Shown here in pieces: positions 9,858 through 17,387 of a stretch of DNA of 64,000 nucleotides. The stretch spans positions 62,001 through 126,000 of the forward strand of contig JANQSS010000141.1 in the NCBI GenBank assembly GCA_028279185.1, read 5' to 3'. The position numbers and the translations under genes were made by a program. The notes under the pieces were generated by a model. The model was not told the origin of the DNA. It was given only the letters and a program-made list of their open reading frames with translations, and searched no databases. The DNA comes from Saprospiraceae bacterium (lineage in GTDB: Bacteria; Bacteroidota; Bacteroidia; Chitinophagales; Saprospiraceae). How positions within the stretch are numbered: position 1 is the first letter of the stretch; the number at the start of each line of letters is the position of its first letter.

Positions 9858-10205
9858 ATGCCAAGTCGCAAGTACTACGTATATGTAATCGAATTGTCGA
9901 GAAAATCATTTTCTGAAGACAAGATATTTCGAGAGGCAAATCCCCAATATAATGGTGTGCTGCAATGTCTGTATGTTGGTATGACAAGTAAATCACCAAA
10001 ACAACGTTTGATTGAACACAAAACCAAAGCACGTAGTAAAAAGGGGTTTAAACTGTCAGCGAGACTTGTTGAAAAATATGGCATGTACTTACGTCCAAGT
10101 ATATACACTGGCATGGAATTTTCGACACGAGAGAAGGCATTGGAGCAGGAGAAAATACTGGCTTTGAAGTTACGAAAGCAAGGATATGCCGTATGGTACA
10201 ATTGA
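9858..10205 (+). CDS. Small GIY-YIG-like nuclease domain protein
   Basis: A 115-residue stand-alone protein that I read as a GIY-YIG fold. YVYVI (7-11) stands for the GIY strand. LYVGMTSKSPKQRLIEHK (from residue 38) stands for the YIG strand followed by the conserved Arg (R50) and a basic helix. A Glu-rich helix (ALEQEKILAL, near 94-103) could supply the metal-binding Glu, and the protein ends in an aromatic strand (AVWYN). There is an insertion of about 20 residues between the two signature strands. Stand-alone GIY-YIG proteins may cut DNA or be inactive, and function here is unknown. The stop at 10203-10205 is only 3 bases before the PrmC start, so the two are co-transcribed. Confidence 0.65.
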   Translation: MPSRKYYVYVIELSRKSFSEDKIFREANPQYNGVLQCLYVGMTSKSPKQRLIEHKTKARSKKGFKLSARLVEKYGMYLRPSIYTGMEFSTREKALEQEKILALKLRKQGYAVWYN

Positions 10206-10208
10206 GTA

Positions 10209-11057
10209 TTGTTATTGATTACATCATTTATTAACCTGGAGTTATTGGACTACAAACAAAAATTCGAGCTAAACCTGACAAGGCATTTTAAAACCAGAGA
10301 AATAGCCAATCTTTGGCGTATTGTAAAGGAAGATGTTTTTCAGCCTTCTGGATTTAGTCGCTTTGATGAAATCATCAATCGTCTAAAAAGGGGAGAGCCG
10401 GTTCAATATATTACAGGAATAGAGCATTTTTATGGGTCCGTTTTCAGCGTTAATGAGCATGTATTAATTCCTCGTCCGGAAACCGAAGAACTTGTTCACT
10501 GGGTACTGGAGTCGCACGGGAATGATCCAAAACGTGTGTTGGATATTGGAACGGGAAGCGGTTGTATAGCATGTACGTTGAAATTAAATCGACCGAATTG
10601 GCATGTCGATGGTATTGATGTTTCATCCGCGGCATTAGATATCGCAAAAGAAAATTCCAAACGATTGGGTTGCATAGTGGACTTTACGCTCAGTGATATA
10701 AGGAGGCGTAACTTTATTCGAACGAAGTACGATATAATTGTGAGCAATCCACCTTACGTTCTGGAATCCGAAAAATCAGATATGGAATCAAGCGTTCTGA
10801 ATTTCGAACCTGCGCAAGCGCTATTTGTTGCGGACGATGATCCACTTTACTATTATAGGTGCATATTAGAAGATGTAAAAAGAAATACGTCTCGCGCAGT
10901 CGTCTATTTTGAAATTCACCCTGAGTTAATCGAAAAGATGGAAACACTATTTCAAGATTTTGGTGCTCAAAAATTTACTTGTAAACAAGATCTGCAAGGT
11001 GCTAATCGCTTGGTGATGGGAAAATTTAACACAGAAGAACAGATTTCGCACGAATAA
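10209..11057 (+). CDS. prmC: Peptide chain release factor N5-glutamine methyltransferase
   Basis: A 282-residue SAM-dependent methyltransferase that modifies the Gln of the GGQ motif in release factors RF1 and RF2. After an N-terminal helical domain come the linker GEPVQYITGIEHFYG, the SAM site DIGTGSGCIACTLK and the catalytic NPPY tetrad (IIVSNPPYV). All are diagnostic for PrmC/HemK. No ATG is available before the domain. The longest frame begins at a TTG at 10209, and another in-frame TTG sits at 10245, so a non-ATG start is required and the exact position is uncertain. It is tightly coupled to the small GIY-YIG-like gene upstream. Confidence 0.92.
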   Translation: MLLITSFINLELLDYKQKFELNLTRHFKTREIANLWRIVKEDVFQPSGFSRFDEIINRLKRGEPVQYITGIEHFYGSVFSVNEHVLIPRPETEELVHWVLESHGNDPKRVLDIGTGSGCIACTLKLNRPNWHVDGIDVSSAALDIAKENSKRLGCIVDFTLSDIRRRNFIRTKYDIIVSNPPYVLESEKSDMESSVLNFEPAQALFVADDDPLYYYRCILEDVKRNTSRAVVYFEIHPELIEKMETLFQDFGAQKFTCKQDLQGANRLVMGKFNTEEQISHE

Positions 11058-11097
11058 TGGGGTCATGTTAGACTGCGATCAATTTACGAATTGAAAA

Positions 11098-11121
11098 GGC
11101 CCGAAGCACGAGCTTCGGACC
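11098..11121. terminator. Hairpin between convergent genes
   Basis: A 10-base-pair stem (GGCCCGAAGC / GCTTCGGACC) with a 4-base ACGA loop lies between the convergent PrmC and TonB-receptor genes. The one non-Watson-Crick pair becomes a G-U wobble when read from the minus strand. There is no good T-run on either side, so it may be a bidirectional or factor-assisted terminator. Confidence 0.5.
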
Positions 11122-11179
11122 TCCCAAATTATCAAAAAAGTGTCGAATCTTTATGAATGTACCGTGTGTTTATAATTCA

Positions 11180-13987
11180 TTATTTTATTGCATAAGAAAG
11201 GCTAAAGGAAAATGATTGTCCTGGTGAGAATCGTGAAAATAATCGATTTTCCGACTGGAACGACTTATACAGAAATTCTCGATCTGCATTAAGTAAGTTT
11301 TTTGCCCCAAAGCTGACCTTTAATTTTTCTCCTACACGTTTAGAAACTTTTAAATTCAGACTTTCAAAAGGCTGTTCGTAAATGTCCGGAATATTACCAA
11401 TGCCAACAATCGACAATCGCTCACCTTGCATATTAAAACTAAGGTTTACGTCCAATCCATTATTGGGCAGACGATAATTTAATCCTGCGTTAACTAGAAA
11501 TGGTGATTGTCCAGCCATGTCGCGTGTCGTTCCAATGGTTTCACCTATACGAGCATTTTCGATACGCGAGATGCGCTCCATCTCGTTCATCTCTACTTCA
11601 GAAGACACAATCGCCACATTAGCCTGAACAGAAAGATTTGGAATGGATAAAAAATCCAATGATTTTCGAACTTCCATTTCGACACCGATAACCTCGGCAT
11701 CACCCACATTACGAGGTGTAAAATTATCAGGTGATAAGTCGTCAAATACTGTTAACTCTATAGGATCTTTAAATTTCTTGTAAAATCCTGACAGTGATAC
11801 GACTTGGCCACGATCGAAGAAATATTCCCAACGCGCATCGAAATTAGCAATATGCGATTCTTCTAAATCAATATTTCCTATGAAGACCCGATTTGACAAT
11901 CGATCTGTGATCTGAACCAGTGATTTTTCTTTAAATGAAGGACGGGCGAGCGTACTGGCATAAGAAAACCGAACGTTCATATCTTCCTTCACTGAATAAA
12001 TTATAGCGGCTGAAGGCAAAATATCCGTTTCGTCCAGTACGGTTTGATCAACTAAAAACCTAGTTGCATTATTATTTTGACCGGTAAATTTGGTTTCAAA
12101 AATTTCCAGACGTGCGCCATATATCAATTTAAGTTTTTCCGATAAAGGCAATTCATTCATTAAATAGGCCGCGATGAGGTTTTGATTTGCCTCGTATGAG
12201 TTTGCTGGTTCAAAGTTTCCCTTTAGATAGGTGCCCGTTCTGGATTCTGGTGTCCAGATATTGGCCGTTTCCAAGAGCTCATTTTGATCACCTGAAAAAT
12301 TAAATGAGACTTGATTGGAAACAAGGTGATTGTAATTTAAGATTTCATAATCACGTTCCTTATAGGTATACAGTCCGCCGATGGTGACTTTAGATGTCAT
12401 ATCATTGAATCCACTGAATTCATATGTGATATCCAGTTTTCCACTATAGTTGGTTTCATCTAATTCTCGCCAATCTCGTGTTGCTACGGCACCAACTGAA
12501 GGCCTTATTTCATATTTGCCGAATTCAGTCAACTCAAATGCCGTGGATCGAATATCCGGCTCATAGATTCGAGAAAAAGTTGGCGACAACTTCCAGTTTG
12601 CTGATAACCTACCGTCGAGGAAGGTGTGCTTTCCAGAAAGAAGAAAATTGGTCACTTCTCTTTGACTAAACTGAAGAACATCAATGAATAAATTGGCCGG
12701 GTTTTCCGGGGAATTTACACCTGCAAATTCACCAGCTTTGGATTCTCCATTTTGGCTGCGCATCGCGGTGAGTCCGATTTTGTGTCGGTCATATTTGACC
12801 GAAATACCGGCTAGACCACTCCATGCGTTGGTAATCGTTCCTAGTGCGCCTACACGGCTTCCATCACTTTCTAAATTGAAACGCGAAACGTCTTTTGGTT
12901 TACGATAAAATCCGAATTCTGCATTTTCATCAAAACTGTGATTAGTTGAATAGTTCAAAGCCAAATTATAGCCTATAGTTATTTTTTCCTTATTTAATTG
13001 GTTGCCAAGTGAAAAAGCAAAATTTCGATCCAAGAAAGGGGTAATTCGTTTTGTGCCTAAAGTTGGGTTGAGGCTACTTGTCATGCCATTCAACCGATGC
13101 CGGTTGCTGGCGTCGGCGGGATCAGGAACGACAGTTTTTTTATTGAATGGAAGATCTCTGTTTCCATCATCTATTGCTAACCAATCCAAGTTACCACCGT
13201 CATAACTCACAAAGTTGTTGTTAAAATTGACATTTGGATTATAGCCCACACCCACAGAAGCATTAATTGTTGATCTTTCCGGAAAATCTTTCGTTATTAT
13301 TTCAACCATACCGCCGGTAAAATCTCCGGGTAAATTTGGTGTAAATGTTTTGTAGACGATAATATTGTCGATCAAATTGGTAGGAAAAATATCCATTTGC
13401 ACAGTATTTCGATCAGGATCTAATCCGGGAATATCCATACCATTTAGTATTGTCTTAGTGTATCGATCACCCAATCCTCTAACGTACACATACTTTCCGC
13501 CTTCAACCGATACGCCTGGCACTCGTTTAATAGCCGCAGCCGCGTTTCCATCTCCCGTTTTGGCAAAAGTCTGGGCAGATAAGCCGTCAATAAAACTGAC
13601 CGATTTTTTTTGCAATGTAAGCACCGCAGCCTCGGTATTTCGAACAGCTTTGGCGGTAATGACCACCTCCGATAATTGCTCAGAGTCTTCTCCCATACGC
13701 ACGTTGAGCACTTCGATTTGGCCTTCTTTGATCTCGACATTTTCAACAATAAGGTCAGTATATCCCAAATAGTTGAAGACAACGTTGTATGTGCCGGGAT
13801 CGACATTCAAATGGAATGCTCCATCTAAATCTGATGTTGTACCAGTCGTTGTACCTTGAATAATAACATCCGCAAAGGGTATCGTCTCACCTGTTGCTTC
13901 ATCGTGAATTACTCCTCGAATTGCGGTCTGTGCAAATGTGCATAGGTAGAGGAGCGTGAATAATACAGTAAACAATTGTTTGATCAT
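11180..13987 (-). CDS. TonB-dependent receptor with carboxypeptidase-regulatory-like domain
   Basis: A 935-residue outer-membrane receptor. A signal peptide (cut near residue 19, TFAQ) leads to a carboxypeptidase-regulatory-like beta-sandwich (about 22-98: IRGVIHDEATGETIPFADV, DLDGAFHLNVDPGTYNV). Next comes the TonB plug (about 125-245, with VPGVSVEGGKYVYVRGLGDRYT and LNGMDIPGLDPDRNTVQMD) and a long beta-barrel ending FSFSLSYAIK, whose terminal pattern suits BAM-mediated insertion. No SusD partner is adjacent, so glycan uptake is not indicated. On the minus strand it follows a beta-helix lipoprotein gene by 100 bases with a hairpin between them, suggesting a paired locus in which expression of the receptor is attenuated. 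The ligand is unknown. Confidence 0.93.
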   Translation of the reverse strand: MIKQLFTVLFTLLYLCTFAQTAIRGVIHDEATGETIPFADVIIQGTTTGTTSDLDGAFHLNVDPGTYNVVFNYLGYTDLIVENVEIKEGQIEVLNVRMGEDSEQLSEVVITAKAVRNTEAAVLTLQKKSVSFIDGLSAQTFAKTGDGNAAAAIKRVPGVSVEGGKYVYVRGLGDRYTKTILNGMDIPGLDPDRNTVQMDIFPTNLIDNIIVYKTFTPNLPGDFTGGMVEIITKDFPERSTINASVGVGYNPNVNFNNNFVSYDGGNLDWLAIDDGNRDLPFNKKTVVPDPADASNRHRLNGMTSSLNPTLGTKRITPFLDRNFAFSLGNQLNKEKITIGYNLALNYSTNHSFDENAEFGFYRKPKDVSRFNLESDGSRVGALGTITNAWSGLAGISVKYDRHKIGLTAMRSQNGESKAGEFAGVNSPENPANLFIDVLQFSQREVTNFLLSGKHTFLDGRLSANWKLSPTFSRIYEPDIRSTAFELTEFGKYEIRPSVGAVATRDWRELDETNYSGKLDITYEFSGFNDMTSKVTIGGLYTYKERDYEILNYNHLVSNQVSFNFSGDQNELLETANIWTPESRTGTYLKGNFEPANSYEANQNLIAAYLMNELPLSEKLKLIYGARLEIFETKFTGQNNNATRFLVDQTVLDETDILPSAAIIYSVKEDMNVRFSYASTLARPSFKEKSLVQITDRLSNRVFIGNIDLEESHIANFDARWEYFFDRGQVVSLSGFYKKFKDPIELTVFDDLSPDNFTPRNVGDAEVIGVEMEVRKSLDFLSIPNLSVQANVAIVSSEVEMNEMERISRIENARIGETIGTTRDMAGQSPFLVNAGLNYRLPNNGLDVNLSFNMQGERLSIVGIGNIPDIYEQPFESLNLKVSKRVGEKLKVSFGAKNLLNADREFLYKSFQSENRLFSRFSPGQSFSFSLSYAIK

Positions 13988-14030
13988 GATAACAATATTT
14001 CGACAATGATTGATAATTTGATTAATGCCA

Positions 14031-14058
14031 AAACCCCTTCATCTGTGTGAAAGGGCTT
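14031..14058 (-). terminator. Hairpin between lipoprotein and receptor genes
   Basis: Read on the minus strand, AAGCCCTTTC and GAAGGGGTTT can pair around an 8-base loop using two G-U wobbles, and a short T-run follows. It lies just after the lipoprotein stop and before the TonB-receptor start. It could be a weak terminator or attenuator that lowers receptor expression relative to the lipoprotein. Confidence 0.4.
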
Positions 14059-14087
14059 TGACTCGGTTTTATGATTTTACTTGATGA

Positions 14088-15455
14088 TTAAAGCTTACCA
14101 TTAAGTGCCCCCCATGACCAATTCGCAAATTCCGACATATCTGCTCCTACAGTGAAGGTATTCGAAGTAACTACGGTGTTACTTCCATTGCCAATTATGA
14201 CATCAACCTCATCCTGGAGTACCTGTGTAATATTGGTTGCACATTCATCAACGCCCGTGTACACATTAGAAATGTCGGTAATAGATGCACCCGGTGAATC
14301 AACTTGATTATTCATAATTATCAAGTCTCCAGATCGCAGACGATCCATGGCATCCGTTTTGTCAGCACATGAATTATCCTTGTCAAAATTTTCGCGAATT
14401 TTCATGGTTTTGCCCGTAGCGAATCCACTGAAGGCGACATTTTGAACGGTACCCTGCGCCTTTGATTTGAAATCTGATCCGCTATGAGATCCATCTTCTG
14501 ACAAGATCATTCCGTCGATAAGAGTGAATTTGCCGGTAGAGTAGGTTACATTCTCAGGTCCGTCAATTTCCAAGCCTTCGTCACCATCTCCACCGCCCAT
14601 CACAACTACAAAATTTGATATAGTTCCGGCGTAGTTTTGGTCCAAGTCAATAGCATCATCGCCTTGATAAATAACGGCAGCATTTGTAATATCAACAGTG
14701 CCTCCGAAACATTCAATTCCATCGTCAAGATTTCCGACAACTTCAACGTGATCAATGACCGTACCACGACCGACTCCACCTAACGTTAGGCCGTTAATCT
14801 CATTTCCTGCACCGATTTCAGCTCCACCGTGTCGAATAGAGACATATCGTATTATACCGGAATCGTCATTTTCATCAGAACCTCCATAGCGTCCGTAAGA
14901 TTCATTTCCCGGAATACCCTCGATTTGTGCTTCTGTATCACCATCTTCTGCCGATATCTTAGAATACCCAAGTATTATCAATCCACCCCATTTGGCATTA
15001 TCTGAAGCAGTAAGGTTTGTTCCTGATTTCTGCCCAATCTCAATATTATCCAGTACAGATGTGAATATGATAGGATTGTCGACTGTACCCTCTGCCATAA
15101 TTTTTCCACCACGTGCAACAATTAATGCCGTGGCCAAAGAGCCTGAACCTTCTCGCCCCTTGATTATGGTACCAGGTTGAATGGTTAAGGTCACACCTTC
15201 ACCTACGACGACTTTGCTGGCAAGTACATAGCAATTGTCCGATGTCCAAGTCTCATTGCTCGTAATAATTCCTGATTTCACTACCTCATTGTCAACGTTC
15301 AAATCGATACAAGTTCCGCTAGAACAAACTTGATTTGGAAGACATACCACGTTCGCACAAGGATCACCTCCTTCATCGTCATCACATCCTATCAATCCAA
15401 AGGCCCCGAAGGCAAAGAAGAAATAAAATAGCGTTCTTAAATTTTTGATCATCAT
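14088..15455 (-). CDS. Surface lipoprotein with beta-helix-like repeats
   Basis: A 455-residue lipoprotein. The leader ends in GLIGC (lipobox, Cys24), followed by an acidic run and a short Cys-rich EGF-like segment (DPCANVVCLPNQVCSSGTC). The bulk is a right-handed beta-helix-type sequence with Gly/Asn-rich turns (VGEGVTLTIQPGTIIKG, VARGGKIMAEGTVDNPIIF, GDDAIDLDQNYAGTISNF). Similar lipoproteins are common in Bacteroidota next to TonB receptors and are annotated only as hypothetical. I infer a surface-exposed partner of the receptor encoded downstream, perhaps involved in binding a substrate. No catalytic motif is visible. An internal M2-M start choice changes the length by one residue only. 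Confidence 0.8.
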   Translation of the reverse strand: MMIKNLRTLFYFFFAFGAFGLIGCDDDEGGDPCANVVCLPNQVCSSGTCIDLNVDNEVVKSGIITSNETWTSDNCYVLASKVVVGEGVTLTIQPGTIIKGREGSGSLATALIVARGGKIMAEGTVDNPIIFTSVLDNIEIGQKSGTNLTASDNAKWGGLIILGYSKISAEDGDTEAQIEGIPGNESYGRYGGSDENDDSGIIRYVSIRHGGAEIGAGNEINGLTLGGVGRGTVIDHVEVVGNLDDGIECFGGTVDITNAAVIYQGDDAIDLDQNYAGTISNFVVVMGGGDGDEGLEIDGPENVTYSTGKFTLIDGMILSEDGSHSGSDFKSKAQGTVQNVAFSGFATGKTMKIRENFDKDNSCADKTDAMDRLRSGDLIIMNNQVDSPGASITDISNVYTGVDECATNITQVLQDEVDVIIGNGSNTVVTSNTFTVGADMSEFANWSWGALNGKL

Positions 15456-15601
15456 GGTATTTTTTTTGTTTATCTATTCAATTTTGCTGCAAATGAACAA
15501 GCTTTAGGTCACCTTCAAATGAAGTCTGTATTAACTGTGTGTTAAATCGATTGAACCGATCGTCTAATGCTGTGTTATTAGCCATGACAAAATCAAATCA
15601 C

Positions 15602-16570
15602 ATGTCCTATCTCGATACTACAATTGATATCTATAAAGAAGCTGCGGAGAATCCGCAAGAGGGTTTATGTTGTACCACAACACCTATTTGGCAATTACCT
15701 GAACTCTCCATTCCGAGTGAAATGTTACGCATGAATTATGGTTGCGGCAGCACTGTCCATCCCCGTGATTTAAGTGATGCTAAGCGTATTTTATACGTCG
15801 GTGTAGGTGGAGGCATGGAACTGTTGCAATTTGCCTATTTCGCACGGCATAAAGGTGCTGTAATAGGTGTTGATGTTGTGGACGAAATGATTGAAGCGAG
15901 CCGGCGCAATTTTGAGATTGCCGAAAAAGAAAATGCTTGGTTTGATGCGTCGTTTATCGACCTTAAAAAAGGTGATGCACTTAATCTTCCGGTAGAAGAT
16001 GAATCCATTGACGTTGCAGCGCAAAACTGCCTTTTCAATATCTTCAAAAAAGATGACCTGAAACAAGCGTTGAGCGAGATGTACAGAGTGCTCAAGCCGC
16101 ATGGACGACTTGTGTTGAGTGACCCGATTTGTGAGAAAGAAATGCCCGCACATATACAAGATGACGAAAGGCTGAGAGCGCTTTGCTTAAGCGGAGCTCT
16201 AACGCTAAAAGACTATATTGATATGATAACTGATTGCGGATTTGGTACGGTAGAGATTCGTGCCAAGCGACCTTACCGAATATTATCACCGGGAAAGTAC
16301 GATGTCGATGAAATATTTTTTATCGAAAGCGTGGAGGTTTGCGCCATCAAAGATCCAATGCCGCAAGATGGACCTTGCGTATTTACCGGTAAGACGGCCA
16401 TCTATTTTGGAGATGAGGAATATTTTGATGATAATAATGGGCATGTACTAATGACAGACCAACCGTTGGCGGTTTGCGATAAGACGGCAAATGCACTTCA
16501 AACCCTTGAGAGGTCTGATATTTACATTTCAGATTCAACCTATTTCTATGATGGCGGTGGGTGTTGTTAA
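15602..16570 (+). CDS. arsM: Arsenosugar-type arsenite methyltransferase (ArsM-like)
   Basis: A SAM methyltransferase of about 322 residues. The start segment (MSYLDTTIDIYKEAAENPQ), then GLCCTTTPIWQLPEL and MNYGCGSTVHPRDL, match the arsenosugar-biosynthesis ArsM group known from cyanobacteria. The SAM site is ILYVGVGGGMELLQFAYF, followed by AAQNCLFNIF and RVLKPHGRLVLSDPI. Paired Cys near the N-terminus, further single Cys and the terminal GGGCC could bind trivalent arsenic. The family methylates arsenite; related gene clusters carry the radical-SAM partner ArsS, which is absent here. I chose the ATG at 15602 because family members begin with this segment. In-frame alternatives are ATG 15584 and GTG 15539. 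The gene appears to be transcribed alone. Confidence 0.82.
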   Translation: MSYLDTTIDIYKEAAENPQEGLCCTTTPIWQLPELSIPSEMLRMNYGCGSTVHPRDLSDAKRILYVGVGGGMELLQFAYFARHKGAVIGVDVVDEMIEASRRNFEIAEKENAWFDASFIDLKKGDALNLPVEDESIDVAAQNCLFNIFKKDDLKQALSEMYRVLKPHGRLVLSDPICEKEMPAHIQDDERLRALCLSGALTLKDYIDMITDCGFGTVEIRAKRPYRILSPGKYDVDEIFFIESVEVCAIKDPMPQDGPCVFTGKTAIYFGDEEYFDDNNGHVLMTDQPLAVCDKTANALQTLERSDIYISDSTYFYDGGGCC

Positions 16571-16620
16571 GTGTCCTTGCCTCTGGCGGATTTTTCGCTC
16601 AAAAAAATAATGTTACGATA

Positions 16621-16652
16621 AATTTGGGATCGCCTACAGGCGACCCCAAATT
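16621..16652. terminator. Inverted repeat downstream of arsM-like gene
   Basis: A 14-base arm (AATTTGGGATCGCC), a TACA loop and the arm GGCGACCCCAAATT. There is a single internal mismatch on the plus strand, which becomes a G-U wobble on the minus strand. It lies 50 bases after the arsM-like stop, and no T-run follows, so it may be a processed or factor-dependent terminator. Confidence 0.5.
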
Positions 16653-17021
16653 CCATTCCAAAACTACTCGTTAGATTGAATAGTGCAAAGATGAATAGGT
16701 TGTGTTATGCGCATATTAAGGCAGTCTTAATTAATTTACAATACATTGGCATTTTATACTATGACTTACATATCGCCTGATATGTAGGGAATGCAAGTCA
16801 AATCCTTACTGACCACAACTCGAAAGTTAGAGCCCAGAATTGACTCGAGACTACCAATGTCAAACGTAATTCATAATGGAATTTCACAGAATCACTTAGA
16901 AGACGAGATTATATGTAATACTATCTATATGTATAACTTGATTAAAAACATTTAGTTATGTCACAATTTACGTAAAAAATTAAAAAAAGTTATTTTTACT
17001 TCAAAAAATGTTACTAATACT

Positions 17022-17029
17022 TATATTTG
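17022..17029 (+). promoter_or_regulatory. Bacteroidota -7 promoter element (TATATTTG)
   Basis: TATATTTG matches the TAnnTTTG -7 consensus of Bacteroidota sigma-A promoters. It lies 34 bases before the ATG of the HPF-like gene, in AT-rich DNA. A good TTG -33 box at the expected distance is not evident. It would drive the HPF-like gene and possibly the export genes after it. Confidence 0.5.
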
Positions 17030-17063
17030 TGTGCAAAATACTTATTTAACCAAACTGATACAT

Positions 17064-17354
17064 ATGAAAATCGAAGTAAGAAATCAAGCTAAAATTGCTA
17101 ACAAGTACATCCGTTTTGCCAAGTGGAAGGTTAGAAGCATTTGCAGAAAGTATAACGCTTCCATGTATTCCGAAATCTTCATTAGGAAGGAATCGACGAA
17201 ACCCATGGTGTTTAGTGCCACCGTTAAGCTTGGTGTTCCCGGTCCTGACTTAATAGTCACCTCCCAAGCTGACAACTTGAATGAACTGTGGGCTGAAATC
17301 TCCGATAAATTAAAAAGTAAACTTCGCAAGTATACCAGTAGAAAGAAGATGTAA
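17064..17354 (+). CDS. Divergent HPF/RaiA-like ribosome-associated protein
   Basis: A basic 96-residue protein resembling the ribosome hibernation promoting factor (HPF/YfiA) fold. MKIEVRN starts the first strand, a Lys/Arg-rich helix follows (residues 8-30), and then VFSATVKLGVPGPDLIVTSQ, which matches the HPF beta-hairpin with its VPG turn. The terminal helix is ADNLNELWAEISDKLKSKLRKY with a basic tail. HPF proteins bind the 30S decoding channel in stationary phase. The first half is poorly conserved and richer in Arg/Lys than usual, so this is probably a paralogue rather than the main HPF. I prefer the ATG at 17064 over the GTG at 17031. It is followed after 33 bases by the ABC exporter gene, perhaps in one operon. 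Confidence 0.65.
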   Translation: MKIEVRNQAKIANKYIRFAKWKVRSICRKYNASMYSEIFIRKESTKPMVFSATVKLGVPGPDLIVTSQADNLNELWAEISDKLKSKLRKYTSRKKM

Positions 17355-17387
17355 TGTTTTAAATCTTGCAACGGCTAGAATTCTGAT

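Larger units (their letters stand above)
16571..17063. other. Intergenic region with two hairpins and a promoter-like element
   Basis: Almost 500 bases without a convincing gene. It contains a long inverted repeat (16621-16652), a second perfect 8-base-pair hairpin (TACATATC-GCCT-GATATGTA, 16767-16786), an AT-rich stretch from about 16900 and a TAnnTTTG element at 17022-17029 in front of the HPF-like gene. A 29-codon frame from 16691 has no support as a gene. Confidence 0.5.

Noticed and set aside
13365..13772. 135-residue plus-strand frame within the TonB receptor gene
   Set aside because: Antisense to the receptor plug region, no motif, Ser/Thr-rich shadow composition.
16691..16780. 29-codon frame in the arsM-HPF intergenic region
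   Set aside because: Too short, no signal or motif, and it overlaps a hairpin.
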